Assembly (NCBI GenBank): GCA_937916085.1
Contig: CALGGO010000113.1
Span: 1 to 40,495 of the forward strand
DNA: 40,495 nt
Reading direction: 5' to 3'
Source of the DNA: an uncultured Prevotellaceae bacterium
Lineage (GTDB): Bacteria; Bacteroidota; Bacteroidia; Bacteroidales; Muribaculaceae
In this document: piece by piece, positions 6,424 to 15,377 of the stretch
Position numbering within the stretch: position 1 is the first letter of the stretch
Layout: every line of letters starts with the position of its first letter
Program-made: the position numbers and the translations under genes
Notes under the pieces: generated by a model
Told to the model about the DNA's origin: nothing
Database searches by the model: none
What the model saw: only the letters and a program-made list of their open reading frames with translations

Positions 6424-6459
6424 AAGAGGCAGGCTCACTAAGAGCTTGCTTCTTTTTTT
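6424..6459 (+). terminator. Terminator of the secreted repeat protein gene
   Basis: Arms 6424-6436 and 6442-6454 pair over 13 bp including two G-T pairs, with a 5-nt loop; the T-run starts inside the right arm and continues to 6459. It lies 50 nt after the stop codon. Confidence 0.8.
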
Positions 6460-6493
6460 GTCCTTTTGTCTATAGTTATTCAAAAAAAGTTTG

Positions 6494-6501
6494 TAATTTT
6501 G
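6494..6501 (+). promoter_or_regulatory. -7 box candidate for the GHL10 gene
   Basis: TAATTTTG fits TAnnTTTG directly after the upstream terminator. The gene starts 160 nt downstream, so the mRNA would carry a long repeat-rich leader. The nearest TTTG upstream (6465-6468) is 25 nt away, wider than usual. Confidence 0.3.
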
Positions 6502-6600
6502 TAAGCTAACAAGATAATGCGCTTCGCGCTGATTAGAGATTAGAATTTAGAGATTAGAGATTAGTTGGTGCTTCGCACCGATTAGGAATTAGTGAAACTG

Positions 6601-6640
6601 TTCTCTTGTTCTCTTGTTCTCTTGTTCTCTTGTTCTCTTG
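6601..6640. repeat. 8-bp tandem repeat (TTCTCTTG x5)
   Basis: Five perfect copies of TTCTCTTG end 20 nt before the start codon at 6661, so they lie in the presumed 5' leader of the GHL10 gene. Such a perfect short-unit array can change in copy number by slippage and so alter the leader length. Before it lie GATTAGA-type units and the palindromes GCGCTTCGCGC and GGTGCTTCGCACC. Confidence 0.85.
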
Positions 6641-6660
6641 ATTACTAAAAAATAACTACT

Positions 6661-9267
6661 ATGAAGAATTTATCACGTTACTTTGCCTTGATAGCTCTGC
6701 TGCTGATGTGCGGCATGGCGATGCAGGCGGCTTCGTTTACCTACACCGTGCCAAAGCGCGAGTTCCGCTCGGCATGGGTGGCTACCGTGTGGTGCCTCGA
6801 CTGGCCCGAGACACAAGCCTATGGCACCAATGCCGAGGCGAAGCAGAAAGCGCAGCTCGACCGTATGCTCGACTCGCTCAAGAACAACAACTTCAACGCC
6901 ATCAACTTCCAGGTGCGCTCGATGTGCGACGCCATGTATGAGTCGAGCTACGAGCCCTGGTCGAGTTACCTCACCGGCACCCGCGGACAGGTGCCCACCT
7001 GGGACCCGCTCGCCTATGCCGTGGAGGCGTGCCACCAGCGAGGCATGGAGTGCCACGCCTGGATCAACCCCTACCGCTACAGCAGCAACGGCATCGATCA
7101 GTGGGACGCCGCCGGCAACCCTCAAGACGTGGCTCTGCGCGCGTCGGGACTGCTGCTGAGTGCCGGCAGCTACGTGGTGCTCAACCCAGCGCGCGACGAG
7201 ACCATAGAACGCATTGTAAACGTGTGTCAGGAAATCATCACGAAATATGACGTTGACGGAATCCTCTATGACGACTACTTCTACCCCGACGGCATCTCCA
7301 GCGGCAGCGACGCTGGCGACTACCAGGAATGGCTCGACTCCAATGTTGACATGACATTCGGTGACTGGCGCCGCGCCAATGTGAACCGCATGGTGCGCGC
7401 CGTCTATAACATGATACAAGAAACCCGCCCCGAGATACGCTTCGGCATCTCGCCAGCGGGCGTGGCAGGCACCTCTGCCCCCAGCTATGGCCTCCCCAAT
7501 TGCCCGGCCGGCAGCGACTGGCAGTACAATACCATCTACAGCGACCCATTGGCATGGCTCAACGAGAAAACCATCGACTATATCTCGCCACAGGTCTATT
7601 GGAAGATTGGCGCCACCGCCGACTATAGCAAAATCGTGCCTTGGTGGAACCAAGTGTGCGACTATTTCGACCGCCAGCTCTTTGTCTCTAACTCCATCTC
7701 GGGGATGACAAGCCAGAGCACCGAGCTCCACCATGAGGAATACGCCAACGAGGTGCAGCTCAACCGCGACTACAGCTTCGACGGCGCGCCGGGTGCCATC
7801 TTCTACAGTTGCAAGTACCTCTACCGCACCGGCAACCACGAGGAGCTCGCCACCTACCTCAAGCGCAAGGTTTTCACCCGTCCCGCCCTACCACCGGCTA
7901 TGCCCTGGAAGCCTGGCACCGACCCCGGTGTGGTGACCAATCTCACCAGCCAAGACCATGTGCTGTCGTGGAACGGCTTTGACAACTACAAATACTCCAT
8001 CTATGCCGTGCCCAACAGCGTGGAGCCAGCACAGTTCAACAAAGAGGCAGAAATGCTGCTCGACGTGAGCTACACTACCAGTTATGCCATCCCCGACAAC
8101 GTGCGCTTCGGCTACTATTACGCCGTATGCCCCGTAGATCGCACCGACAACGAGTTTGAGCCGGCATTCCTTATCCCACCCGCCGACCAGCAGCTCGACG
8201 CTCCCGTGCTGCTCTCTCCCGAGAACGGCGCCCTCGTCCCCGACCCGTTCACTATGAGCTGGGAGGCAGTGCCAAATGCTCAAGGCTACATGATTGAGCT
8301 TGCTGCCAACGAGGACTTCAGCGACGTGCGTCGCCTGACGACCACCGCCGCCAGCATCTCGTCGAGTGCCTTTGGCGAATTCCTGCCTCGCAACTACTAT
8401 TGGCGAGTGCGCGCTTGCGCCGAGGGTTACAGCGACGGCGTGAGCGAAGTGCGCTGGTGCGCTCCACAGGTGTTTACCATCATCTATCCCGAGAACAATC
8501 AGGACAATATCCACCCATCATTCACCGCCCAGTGGCTCACTGGCGGCTCCAGTGCCGAGGCGACCCTTGAGATTGCCACCGACGACGAGTTCAGCAACAT
8601 CGTCTTCTCGGGCGCCTCAACGACCGGCGAACTCGACATCCCCAAATACACCCTTGTGCCAGGCACATATTATTATATGCGCGTTCACATGATTGACAAC
8701 GGCAACTACCGCGAGACTGGCACCGTCACCTTCAAGACCGCCTATCTCGTGGCCACTCCGCCAACCTTTGCCATCCCAACGGCTGGAGGCACGCTCTACA
8801 GCGACCAGTATGTCACCGTTGACCGTCAGGAGGCCGCAGTTTCTTACACTATCGAGATTTCAACCAGTGCCACCACGTGGGGACGAACACGCTTTGTGGA
8901 GACAGTGCGCGACTTCGCCTACCACACCACGATACCCGCTGGCGAGATAAAGGTGAACAACAAACTCATGGTTGACGGCACCACCTATTATGCCCGCGCC
9001 CGTGCCAGCTACAACACCGAGAGCGGAGCCGCCAACACGGCCTACGGCGACGTGATATCCTTCGTATATAACAGTGGAACAGCACCTGAGGTAATACCTG
9101 GCGACGTGAACGGCGACGGCGAGGTGACTGCCGCCGACGTGACAGCCCTCTACAGCTATCTGCTCAACAACGACACCAGCAACCTAGTCAATGGCGACCA
9201 GAACGGTGACGGCGAAATCACCGCAGCCGACGTGACCGCAGTTTATAATATCCTGCTGGGAAGTTAG
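6661..9267 (+). CDS. GHL10/DUF187 glycoside-hydrolase-like secreted protein with dockerin-like end
   Basis: 868 residues with a signal peptide (1-24). The main domain, about 33-395, is the YngK/DUF187 'glycosyl hydrolase-like 10' TIM barrel: 'REFRSAWVATVW' at the start, 'INFQVRSMCDAMYES', 'CHAWINPYRYS' (131-142), 'VDGILYDDYFYP' (198-209, acidic pair) and 'ISPQVYW' are all present. Family members are thought to act on glycans, possibly peptidoglycan- or glycosaminoglycan-like, but the substrate is not predictable here. Residues 395-805 hold two or three FN3-like β-sandwiches ('SWEAVPNAQGYMIELA' is typical). The C-terminus (813-868) has the two-loop dockerin-like module shared with the protein at 4419-6374, which suggests the same fate at the cell surface. 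The spacer after the gene carries palindromic repeats. Confidence 0.88.
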   Translation: MKNLSRYFALIALLLMCGMAMQAASFTYTVPKREFRSAWVATVWCLDWPETQAYGTNAEAKQKAQLDRMLDSLKNNNFNAINFQVRSMCDAMYESSYEPWSSYLTGTRGQVPTWDPLAYAVEACHQRGMECHAWINPYRYSSNGIDQWDAAGNPQDVALRASGLLLSAGSYVVLNPARDETIERIVNVCQEIITKYDVDGILYDDYFYPDGISSGSDAGDYQEWLDSNVDMTFGDWRRANVNRMVRAVYNMIQETRPEIRFGISPAGVAGTSAPSYGLPNCPAGSDWQYNTIYSDPLAWLNEKTIDYISPQVYWKIGATADYSKIVPWWNQVCDYFDRQLFVSNSISGMTSQSTELHHEEYANEVQLNRDYSFDGAPGAIFYSCKYLYRTGNHEELATYLKRKVFTRPALPPAMPWKPGTDPGVVTNLTSQDHVLSWNGFDNYKYSIYAVPNSVEPAQFNKEAEMLLDVSYTTSYAIPDNVRFGYYYAVCPVDRTDNEFEPAFLIPPADQQLDAPVLLSPENGALVPDPFTMSWEAVPNAQGYMIELAANEDFSDVRRLTTTAASISSSAFGEFLPRNYYWRVRACAEGYSDGVSEVRWCAPQVFTIIYPENNQDNIHPSFTAQWLTGGSSAEATLEIATDDEFSNIVFSGASTTGELDIPKYTLVPGTYYYMRVHMIDNGNYRETGTVTFKTAYLVATPPTFAIPTAGGTLYSDQYVTVDRQEAAVSYTIEISTSATTWGRTRFVETVRDFAYHTTIPAGEIKVNNKLMVDGTTYYARARASYNTESGAANTAYGDVISFVYNSGTAPEVIPGDVNGDGEVTAADVTALYSYLLNNDTSNLVNGDQNGDGEITAADVTAVYNILLGS

Positions 9268-9375
9268 TTAGCCGCGCTGAAGCGCTAGTTAGCCGCTCGC
9301 TGCGCTTCGCTAGTTTGCCGCAAGCTTGCGCTTGCTAATTAGCCGCTCGCTGCGCTTCGCTAGTTTGCCGCTGGC
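9268..9375. repeat. Palindrome-rich dispersed spacer repeat
   Basis: Units like TTAGCCGCTCGCTGCGC followed by TTCGCTAGTTTGCCGC occur twice here (near 9281 and 9339) with degenerate partners. The same word family (CGCTAGTTTGCCGCTCGC) returns at about 17391-17440. Each unit can fold into small hairpins around GCTTCGC. It resembles a REP-like element; no mobile-element gene is nearby. Confidence 0.6.
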
Positions 9376-9399
9376 CCTAGTGCATAAGTAGAATTTACT

Positions 9400-9432
9400 C
9401 CCGGATATTCTGGATTTTCTGGACTATCCGGG
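9400..9432. terminator. Hairpin just past the acetyltransferase gene
   Basis: CCCGGATA (9400-9407) pairs perfectly with TATCCGGG (9425-9432), starting 1 nt after the stop codon of the minus-strand acetyltransferase gene. No T-run follows on the minus strand, so it may stabilise the 3' end rather than terminate transcription. Confidence 0.4.
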
Positions 9433-9433
9433 A

Positions 9434-9925
9434 TTATTTTAGCTTTTGGTAGGCGAGGCGTTGGTCGCCGTTGGCGAGGTAGATGATGCCGCAGTAGGTG
9501 AAACCGTGTTTCTCAAAGAGGTGCTGCATGATTTTGTTGTCGCGGTGGGTATCGACGCGGATGTTGGGGTCAACGGCAAAGCAGTAGTCAATAGCACTGG
9601 CGAAGATGCCGCGAGCCTCGGGCAGTGCCCCCATGCGATGTACCACATGATAGGGCAATGTGTCGTCGAGCCAGGAGCCGTCGTAGATAGCGGCGTAGGT
9701 AGGCTCGGGCGAAGGCAGGAAAGCGAAATAAGCCACTACCACGCCATCGTCCTCCACCACCATTGCCCCACCCTGCTCCATGTCGCTAAGGATGGCAGCC
9801 TCATCGGGATAACCATTAATCCACTGGTTAGCGTTTCCCGCCCTTCGCATCACCTGCTTGGCAGCCCCAAGCACCTCCATAATGCGCCCCAAGTCATGGG
9901 CTGTGGCATGTCGGATTTTCCTCAT
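9434..9925 (-). CDS. GNAT-family N-acetyltransferase
   Basis: 163 residues from the ATG at 9925. A start 48 nt earlier (9973) is open, but its first codons would lie inside the perfect terminator hairpin of the upstream gene (9944-9974), so the inner start is preferred. The fold is visible as 'MRKIRHATAHDLGRIMEVL' (β1-α1), 'MVVEDDGVVVAYFAF' (β2-β3), then 'IRVDTHRDNKIMQHLFEKHGF' and 'YCGIIYL' (β5, α4, β6), typical of GNAT enzymes of Bacteroidales. The acetyl-CoA loop is degenerate ('EARGIFAS' where R-x-x-G-x-G/A is usual). It would transfer an acetyl group from acetyl-CoA to an amine; substrate unknown. It stands alone on its strand. Confidence 0.85.
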   Translation of the reverse strand: MRKIRHATAHDLGRIMEVLGAAKQVMRRAGNANQWINGYPDEAAILSDMEQGGAMVVEDDGVVVAYFAFLPSPEPTYAAIYDGSWLDDTLPYHVVHRMGALPEARGIFASAIDYCFAVDPNIRVDTHRDNKIMQHLFEKHGFTYCGIIYLANGDQRLAYQKLK

Positions 9926-9935
9926 GGCAAAAACT

Positions 9936-9974
9936 AAAAAAACAATGGCTGTGACAATACCTTTCACAGCCATT
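9936..9974 (-). terminator. Terminator of the TPR/barrel operon
   Basis: An 11-bp perfect stem (9964-9974 with 9944-9954), 9-nt loop, then seven T on the minus strand (9942-9936). It lies 18 nt past the stop codon of the barrel gene and overlaps the alternative long start of the acetyltransferase gene. Confidence 0.85.
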
Positions 9975-9992
9975 ATTTATGTTATCTATTAC

Positions 9993-11855
9993 TTAGAAAT
10001 TCAGCGAGATACCGCCTATGAGACCAATCTTCTGTGCTCCTTGTCCGGGCATCACGTCCCATTGCTTGCACAGCAGGTTGTTGGCCTGTGCCCACACCGA
10101 GAAGATGTGGCTGAAGTTGTAGCGCGCGCTCACATAGAGGTTGGCGACATCCTTCATGTCGATAGAGCCATACTTGTAGTAGTTGCCCTCAACCAGGGTC
10201 TCGCCAGTCTCGTCGTTAACAACGGGATATACCCACTCACGAGAGAGTGCCGAGCGGTTGCCACGGTAGTCAAAGCCGAGAGTCACCATCAACGGCTTGA
10301 TGGGCCAAACCGAAACGTTGAGATTAAACAGTGTGGAAGCGCCGTCGTTGCCTAGCGAATACCCCTTGTAGCGCATGCCGTCAACATAGTCCTCATCGCC
10401 TTGAGGTGCATAGGCAAACTTCACCTTGGCCTCGGCAAGAGAACGGTACTTATAGGCAAGTTCCACGCCCATGTGCCAGCCCTGCCACTTGGTCATCTTA
10501 TAGATTGTGGCGGCATACTGATTGGCGGAGAAATAGGGAGAAAGACCGTCGGGGTTGGGATATTCGTCATAAAGAGCCTGGTAGATGCCACTATAGGCGG
10601 CTGGCACCACCGGGTCAAGGCATCCTGTCTCGAAGCCGTAACCGGCATAGACCTTTGCGCTGAAGCCCACAAACGGTCCCACGTTCACGCCTATGCGTCC
10701 GTCAAACGGCACATAAGTGTTTCCATATTGCGCCAATGGGTCGTTGTAGCGGTAATCGTTGTGCATATCGCCTAAGTGATTTATTGACTTTCCTCCCTCG
10801 GCGAGCACAAAGAGGTTCACACCCTTAGTGATCTTGAAGTTGAGGTCCACATTTGGCGAGAGGCGTAGTGCAGCGCCATCGTTGAACGAGATATTCAGGT
10901 TAAGACCTGCTTTTGCCTTGAAGATGTCGTTCTCATACATATAATAAGGTGAGAGGGTGAGCATAGCGTAGGTCTTGTCGTTGGCCTTATTGGTGAACTC
11001 GTTATGACGGTGCAGGTTCACGATGTCGGCACCAAAGAGTACTCCCACATCACCAATCTTCTCAAACTCATATCCACTCTCCACCGAGGCGTTGAGCCAG
11101 AATTCCTTGCTGCCATCGATGCCCTCAAGGTGCGACTTGTCATAGCCGGCATAGTCGAGGGTGGCGTTGGCCTCATACTCAAACTTGTCGCCATTGACAT
11201 CAACCTCGCTCTGCCACTTGCCATCGGCGCGAGCCTCGAAGAACGCCGTCTTGTGGTCCTTGAGATAGTCGCTGAAGCCTCCATAGAAGTTGTAACTGTC
11301 GAAGTGCAGCTGTCCGTCAACTGACAGCGTGCCGGCGTTGAGTTCCTTCATCCAGTTGGCACCAACGATATTGTCGTTGAAACGCTGTTTCTGATGCTGC
11401 GATGACTGCTCTATGAGTTTTGTGGTGTTCTTGCCCAGCCAGGTGCTGTTGTGTAGCATCCACAAGCCGAGTTTCTCGTTGGTCTTGTCGATAGCTCTGT
11501 AACCAGCTCCTGCCACCATGTTGAGGTGAGTGCCGCCACCCACGAAGAGGTAGCCCCGCTGGTTAGAGAAATTGTGGCGCGTGCGGTAGCCGTAAGGTTC
11601 CATCGTGGGAATCTCCACTGGCACTAGAGTGGGCACTGCCCAGTCGCTGAACTGTGGTGCCACAGCGTCTTTCTCCACTTTCTTTATTTCCTTAGGCAGG
11701 ACCGTTTTCTTGACGACAGTTTTCTTCACTGGGTCAAATTCCCGCTCAAGAGTGATATTCTTGTTGAGGTCGGTCTTGTCTGTGTTTTGAGCTATCGCCA
11801 CATTACCCAAAATCATCGCCATTGCCAGGCACACATATTTAATCTTTTTGTCCAT
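9993..11855 (-). CDS. Outer-membrane β-barrel protein paired with TPR protein
   Basis: 620 residues with a signal peptide (1-22, ending 'VAIAQ'). The N-terminal 'ITLEREFDPV' and the following Pro/Val-rich linker are characteristic of a Bacteroidales family often labelled TonB-dependent receptor, but no plug domain or TonB box is visible. From about residue 95 ('GYLFVGGGTHLNMVAGAGY') to the end there are alternating hydrophobic strands rich in Tyr, Asn and Gly, ending in a terminal Phe ('IGGISLNF'), as expected of an outer-membrane barrel. The gene follows the giant TPR protein gene by 56 nt on the same strand and ends at a strong terminator, so the two form an operon. The periplasmic TPR protein may be a partner of the barrel; the transported substrate or role is unknown. 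Confidence 0.75.
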   Translation of the reverse strand: MDKKIKYVCLAMAMILGNVAIAQNTDKTDLNKNITLEREFDPVKKTVVKKTVLPKEIKKVEKDAVAPQFSDWAVPTLVPVEIPTMEPYGYRTRHNFSNQRGYLFVGGGTHLNMVAGAGYRAIDKTNEKLGLWMLHNSTWLGKNTTKLIEQSSQHQKQRFNDNIVGANWMKELNAGTLSVDGQLHFDSYNFYGGFSDYLKDHKTAFFEARADGKWQSEVDVNGDKFEYEANATLDYAGYDKSHLEGIDGSKEFWLNASVESGYEFEKIGDVGVLFGADIVNLHRHNEFTNKANDKTYAMLTLSPYYMYENDIFKAKAGLNLNISFNDGAALRLSPNVDLNFKITKGVNLFVLAEGGKSINHLGDMHNDYRYNDPLAQYGNTYVPFDGRIGVNVGPFVGFSAKVYAGYGFETGCLDPVVPAAYSGIYQALYDEYPNPDGLSPYFSANQYAATIYKMTKWQGWHMGVELAYKYRSLAEAKVKFAYAPQGDEDYVDGMRYKGYSLGNDGASTLFNLNVSVWPIKPLMVTLGFDYRGNRSALSREWVYPVVNDETGETLVEGNYYKYGSIDMKDVANLYVSARYNFSHIFSVWAQANNLLCKQWDVMPGQGAQKIGLIGGISLNF

Positions 11856-11911
11856 ATCTATTATTGAAGTCTTTAAATGTCTGATTTTATTGTTTTTACT
11901 GTTAATGACGA

Positions 11912-14900
11912 TTATTTCTTGCTCTTCTGCAACTTACTGAGTCGAGAGTCAATCTCGTTGAAAATCTCACCCTCTTTACCTGGATAGTTGGTCTTTAAGG
12001 TCTTGAGGTAGTCGATGGCGTCATTAGTCTTGCCTTGATACTCGAAGATGTCGCACAGCAGGATAAAGCCCTTGGCAAGCCAGTAGTTGTGGGGCGTGTT
12101 GCTGGCGATGAAGGCGTTGAGGGTCTCCTCGGCGTCTTCTACCTCTCCGTTGTCATATTGCATCTGAGCCAACTCGTAGGCTGCCTGTGCGCCAGCCTCG
12201 CTCTGAGTGTTGGATGCCAGCTCACGCAGGTCGGCCATTGCCTCCGACGACTTGCCAATGTTTCTGTAGGCAATAGCGCGGCTGAGCGTCACTTCCTGCT
12301 CAAGCTCGGCATTAAGAGTGTTGTTGAAGTTCAACAGCTCGTTGGCGCTGTTAATCACGTCTCTCCACTGCTGCGCCTCACTTGCCGAGCGCACCATTCC
12401 TAGCAACGCCTGCGAGAGGTTGTCGGAGTTAGTAGCCTTCTCTGCCCACATCTCGTAGATATTGTAGGCCTCTTCGGGATTACCGTTCTGCAACAGCAGG
12501 GCAGCCTTGAGAGCCATAGTGCGCTGCGCGAAAGTGGCGTCCTCGTTACCGTCAAGCGCCTCGGTGAGAGCCTCCATAGCGCTGTTGTAGTCGTTCTTGG
12601 TGTAATAGTAATAACCAATGTAGTACTTCGCCTCTTTCACATAAGCGCCATCGGGATAGTCGCGCAGGTAGTTCTCCAGCTTCGAGATGTTGTTATAGTC
12701 GATGTAGTAACTCTCGGCAGCGTCGAAGGCTGCTTTCTCGATTTTCTTCACATCAATCTTGGGACCGCCAGGGATGCTGTTCAGGCGCGAGCTGAATGCC
12801 ATGAGGTCGTCGCGCTGAGCATATATCAATTTCAGGTCTTCGGCGGCAATCTTCGCCTCCTCACTGGCAGGATAGGTCTCTATCACGTTCCAGTAGGTGG
12901 CTATAGCCTTGTCTTCGTTCTTGCGCGACTTCTCGGCAATCGCCATCTTGAGCATCGCCTCACGTGCCTCGGGCTGGTTAGGATATTTGCTGATGAGCTT
13001 CGAGTAGCTGTTGATGCCTCCTGCCACATCGCCCTTGAGGATTTGGGCGTTACCCTTCTCTAGCATTGCCTCGGGCACCTTGCTAGAGTTGGGGTAGTTG
13101 GCAATAAGCTCATCGAGTTGCTGAATCTTGGAGTCATACTGGCTCATGTCGCCAGCGATGATTGCCTTGCGCAAGATGGCATACTCCGACGAAGACTCAA
13201 CCTCGCCACGCGATGCTTTGGTATAATTCTCCACTGCGGCATTGAAGTTCTTGCCATAATAGTAGGCATCGCCAATGCGGTTATAGGCCTCGGCGGTCAT
13301 GTCGCGACTCAGGGAGTTGGTCTCGATGGCTTTCTCAAAATAGCCTATCGCCTTGCTATAGTCCTGCTGGTTGAAGAGCGACGAGCCAGCGTTATATAGC
13401 GCCAGTCCATAGTTGGGGTCGCTCGTCGTCACAGCATTGATGAACTCCTGTTGATTGGCAGCGGCGCTCTTGTAGTCGCCAAGCTGATATTGCGCCTCGG
13501 CGAGCCACAGCTTGCTGTTGTTGTAGATTTCGTTATCTTTCTTGCCCATGTCAACGGCCTCCTTGAGACTGTTGAGGGCATTGTCGGGCTTATTGTTGCG
13601 TAGCTGCTGAACACCCTTGTGATAAAGCACGTTCTGCTTGGCTTTGAGCACCTTGTCGCTAGGATTGTTGATATTGGCGATGCTGCGCAATGCCCGGTCA
13701 TAATCGCTGGTAGTGGTGTAGGCGTCAATGAGGTAGTTCTCCACATTGCTGTAGTAGCTGGAGTTGGGGTACTCATTGAGGAACTGCTCAAACATGTCGA
13801 TGGAGTTGTTGAACGGTGTGCGGCCACCTTTGCTCTGGCTGATGGCGTAGTTGTAGAATGCCGTCTCGCGCACATTGTTGTCCCAACGCATATTGGCGGC
13901 GCGCTCAAATGCCATCGACGCTCCATTGTAGTCGCTGCACTTGAGACGGCTCTGGCCAATGTAGAGATAAGCGCTCTGCGCCAAGGCATCGTCAACACCA
14001 GTAACCTCGGCGAGCGTCTCGATGGCGCCCTGATAGTCGCGGTTGCCATAGTCTATCACACCGAGCATATAGGCGGCAGGACGTCGCTCCTCATTCTCCT
14101 CATCACTGATTTCAAGGAACTTGCTCAAATAAGGCGCAGCCTTGGCATAGCTTCCCAGGCGGTAGTAGCTCTCGCCCACCACGCGGTTCATCTCGGCATT
14201 AAAATAGTCGTTGAGATTATCTTCAATCAGCGACTCGCCAAGTTTCACAGCATTATTGTAATCGCCTTGCTTATACATGATTTGGCACATATAGTATTGC
14301 GCCTGATAGCCGAGGTCTCCACTGCGGTCCACCTTCTCAAAATAATCCATGGCGCTGTCATACTGGCCATAGGCATACTCGATGTAGCCCTTGAAGAAAG
14401 TTGAAGCGGTGGCATACTGCTTGGTAGTGGATAACTTGTCGAAAATCTCTTTGGCTTGATTATAGTCACGGAGCATCAAGTCGCAATAGGCTTTGCGGTA
14501 AAGCACATTCTCGTCGTAATCGTCGTCGAGGGCTTTCTCACGCACCTGCTCATAGCACTCGCGAGCTTGAGCGAAGTCGCCATGATAGAAATAGTAGTCA
14601 CCCACCTTGGCGCGTGCCGTCAATGCCAGTGGCTCGCTAGGATGATTCTCGATAAACTCCTCGAGCATTGTCAGGCTCGACGGGTTGCCTAGCTCAAACT
14701 CGTTTAACGCCATCATGAACTCCGCCTCCACCTCGTTGTTCCAAGTGGGCGTGAGGCTACTGTTGTGAAACCAAAGCTGGTGGCTCGAACCAACATAGTT
14801 GCGCATCTCCTGCAAAAGCGTAGCGCGGTTAATGAATGCATCACTACTATACTCAGCAACACTAGGTTGCGCCAGCATCCACGCTGGAGCACTCATAGCG

Positions 14901-14929
14901 CTTATCAGGATAACGGTCTTTAACTTCAT
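11912..14929 (-). CDS. Giant secreted TPR-repeat protein
   Basis: 1005 residues with a signal peptide (1-21, 'APAWMLAQ'). From about residue 60 to the end it is built of helical pairs with TPR/Sel1/YbgF-like signatures: 'GDYYFYHGDFAQARECYEQV', 'YCDLMLRDYNQAKEIFDKL', 'YNAGSSLFNQQDYSKAIGYF', 'RIGDAYYYGKNFNAAVENY' and others, roughly twenty repeats. No catalytic domain is seen. Such superhelices bind proteins; location in the periplasm or on the inner face of the outer membrane is inferred from the signal peptide and from the β-barrel gene that follows. A TAAATTTG box (14980-14973) lies about 45 nt upstream of the start. It probably organises an envelope complex; the exact process is unknown to me. 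Confidence 0.85.
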   Translation of the reverse strand: MKLKTVILISAMSAPAWMLAQPSVAEYSSDAFINRATLLQEMRNYVGSSHQLWFHNSSLTPTWNNEVEAEFMMALNEFELGNPSSLTMLEEFIENHPSEPLALTARAKVGDYYFYHGDFAQARECYEQVREKALDDDYDENVLYRKAYCDLMLRDYNQAKEIFDKLSTTKQYATASTFFKGYIEYAYGQYDSAMDYFEKVDRSGDLGYQAQYYMCQIMYKQGDYNNAVKLGESLIEDNLNDYFNAEMNRVVGESYYRLGSYAKAAPYLSKFLEISDEENEERRPAAYMLGVIDYGNRDYQGAIETLAEVTGVDDALAQSAYLYIGQSRLKCSDYNGASMAFERAANMRWDNNVRETAFYNYAISQSKGGRTPFNNSIDMFEQFLNEYPNSSYYSNVENYLIDAYTTTSDYDRALRSIANINNPSDKVLKAKQNVLYHKGVQQLRNNKPDNALNSLKEAVDMGKKDNEIYNNSKLWLAEAQYQLGDYKSAAANQQEFINAVTTSDPNYGLALYNAGSSLFNQQDYSKAIGYFEKAIETNSLSRDMTAEAYNRIGDAYYYGKNFNAAVENYTKASRGEVESSSEYAILRKAIIAGDMSQYDSKIQQLDELIANYPNSSKVPEAMLEKGNAQILKGDVAGGINSYSKLISKYPNQPEAREAMLKMAIAEKSRKNEDKAIATYWNVIETYPASEEAKIAAEDLKLIYAQRDDLMAFSSRLNSIPGGPKIDVKKIEKAAFDAAESYYIDYNNISKLENYLRDYPDGAYVKEAKYYIGYYYYTKNDYNSAMEALTEALDGNEDATFAQRTMALKAALLLQNGNPEEAYNIYEMWAEKATNSDNLSQALLGMVRSASEAQQWRDVINSANELLNFNNTLNAELEQEVTLSRAIAYRNIGKSSEAMADLRELASNTQSEAGAQAAYELAQMQYDNGEVEDAEETLNAFIASNTPHNYWLAKGFILLCDIFEYQGKTNDAIDYLKTLKTNYPGKEGEIFNEIDSRLSKLQKSKK

Positions 14930-14972
14930 AGTGTATTTTCTGTTGTCAATTTTTAATGCCTTATTTAATATG

Positions 14973-14980
14973 CAAATTTA
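14973..14980 (-). promoter_or_regulatory. -7 box of the TPR/barrel operon
   Basis: On the minus strand TAAATTTG (14980-14973) fits TAnnTTTG and lies 43 nt before the start codon at 14929. A TTG at 15008-15006 is about 25 nt upstream, slightly too far for a standard -33 box. Confidence 0.45.
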
Positions 14981-15107
14981 CATATAATTTTTCATCTAAT
15001 TACTCCAATCACCTAATAAAAAGAAAAAAAATAATTAAAATAACATTTCATGCGCATTTTTTTGGGTATCTCAATTTTTTTTTGCAATTTTGCAATTGGT
15101 TTGTAAG

Positions 15108-15230
15108 ATCGGGGATCGGAGAACGAAGATCGAAGATCGAAGATCGAGGATCGAAGAACGAAGAACGAAGAACGAAGAACGAAGAACGAAGAACGAAGAA
15201 TGAAGAACGAAGAACGAAGATCGAGGATCG
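15108..15230. repeat. 7-bp-period tandem array (GAACGAA type)
   Basis: About seventeen 7-nt units, variants GAAGATC, GAGGATC and GAAGAAC, with the variants clustered at both ends and near-perfect GAACGAA copies in the middle. It lies between the divergent TPR operon and the zinc-ribbon gene. The rest of this 448-nt spacer (14930-15377) holds an AT-rich stretch, GTTCAGAG-type units and CTAAACTATGAAC-type units but no gene. Confidence 0.85.
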
Positions 15231-15377
15231 GTGTTCCTCTAAACACTAAACTCTAACCTCTCCAGTTCAGAGTTCAGAGTACAGAGGGGTACGGAGTCCT
15301 CTCCACTCTCCACTCTAACCTGCACGAAGCGCATTAAAGTGCTAAACTATGAACTATAAACTTTAAACTATTCAAAT

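Noticed and set aside
6673..7839. Long antisense frame (388 codons) in the GHL10 gene
   Set aside because: Mirror of the coding strand; low-complexity Val/Ala/His/Gly composition, while the sense frame has clear family motifs.
15108..15230. Array considered as CRISPR
   Set aside because: A 7-bp unit without spacers and no cas genes; it is a simple tandem repeat, as is 16913-17006.
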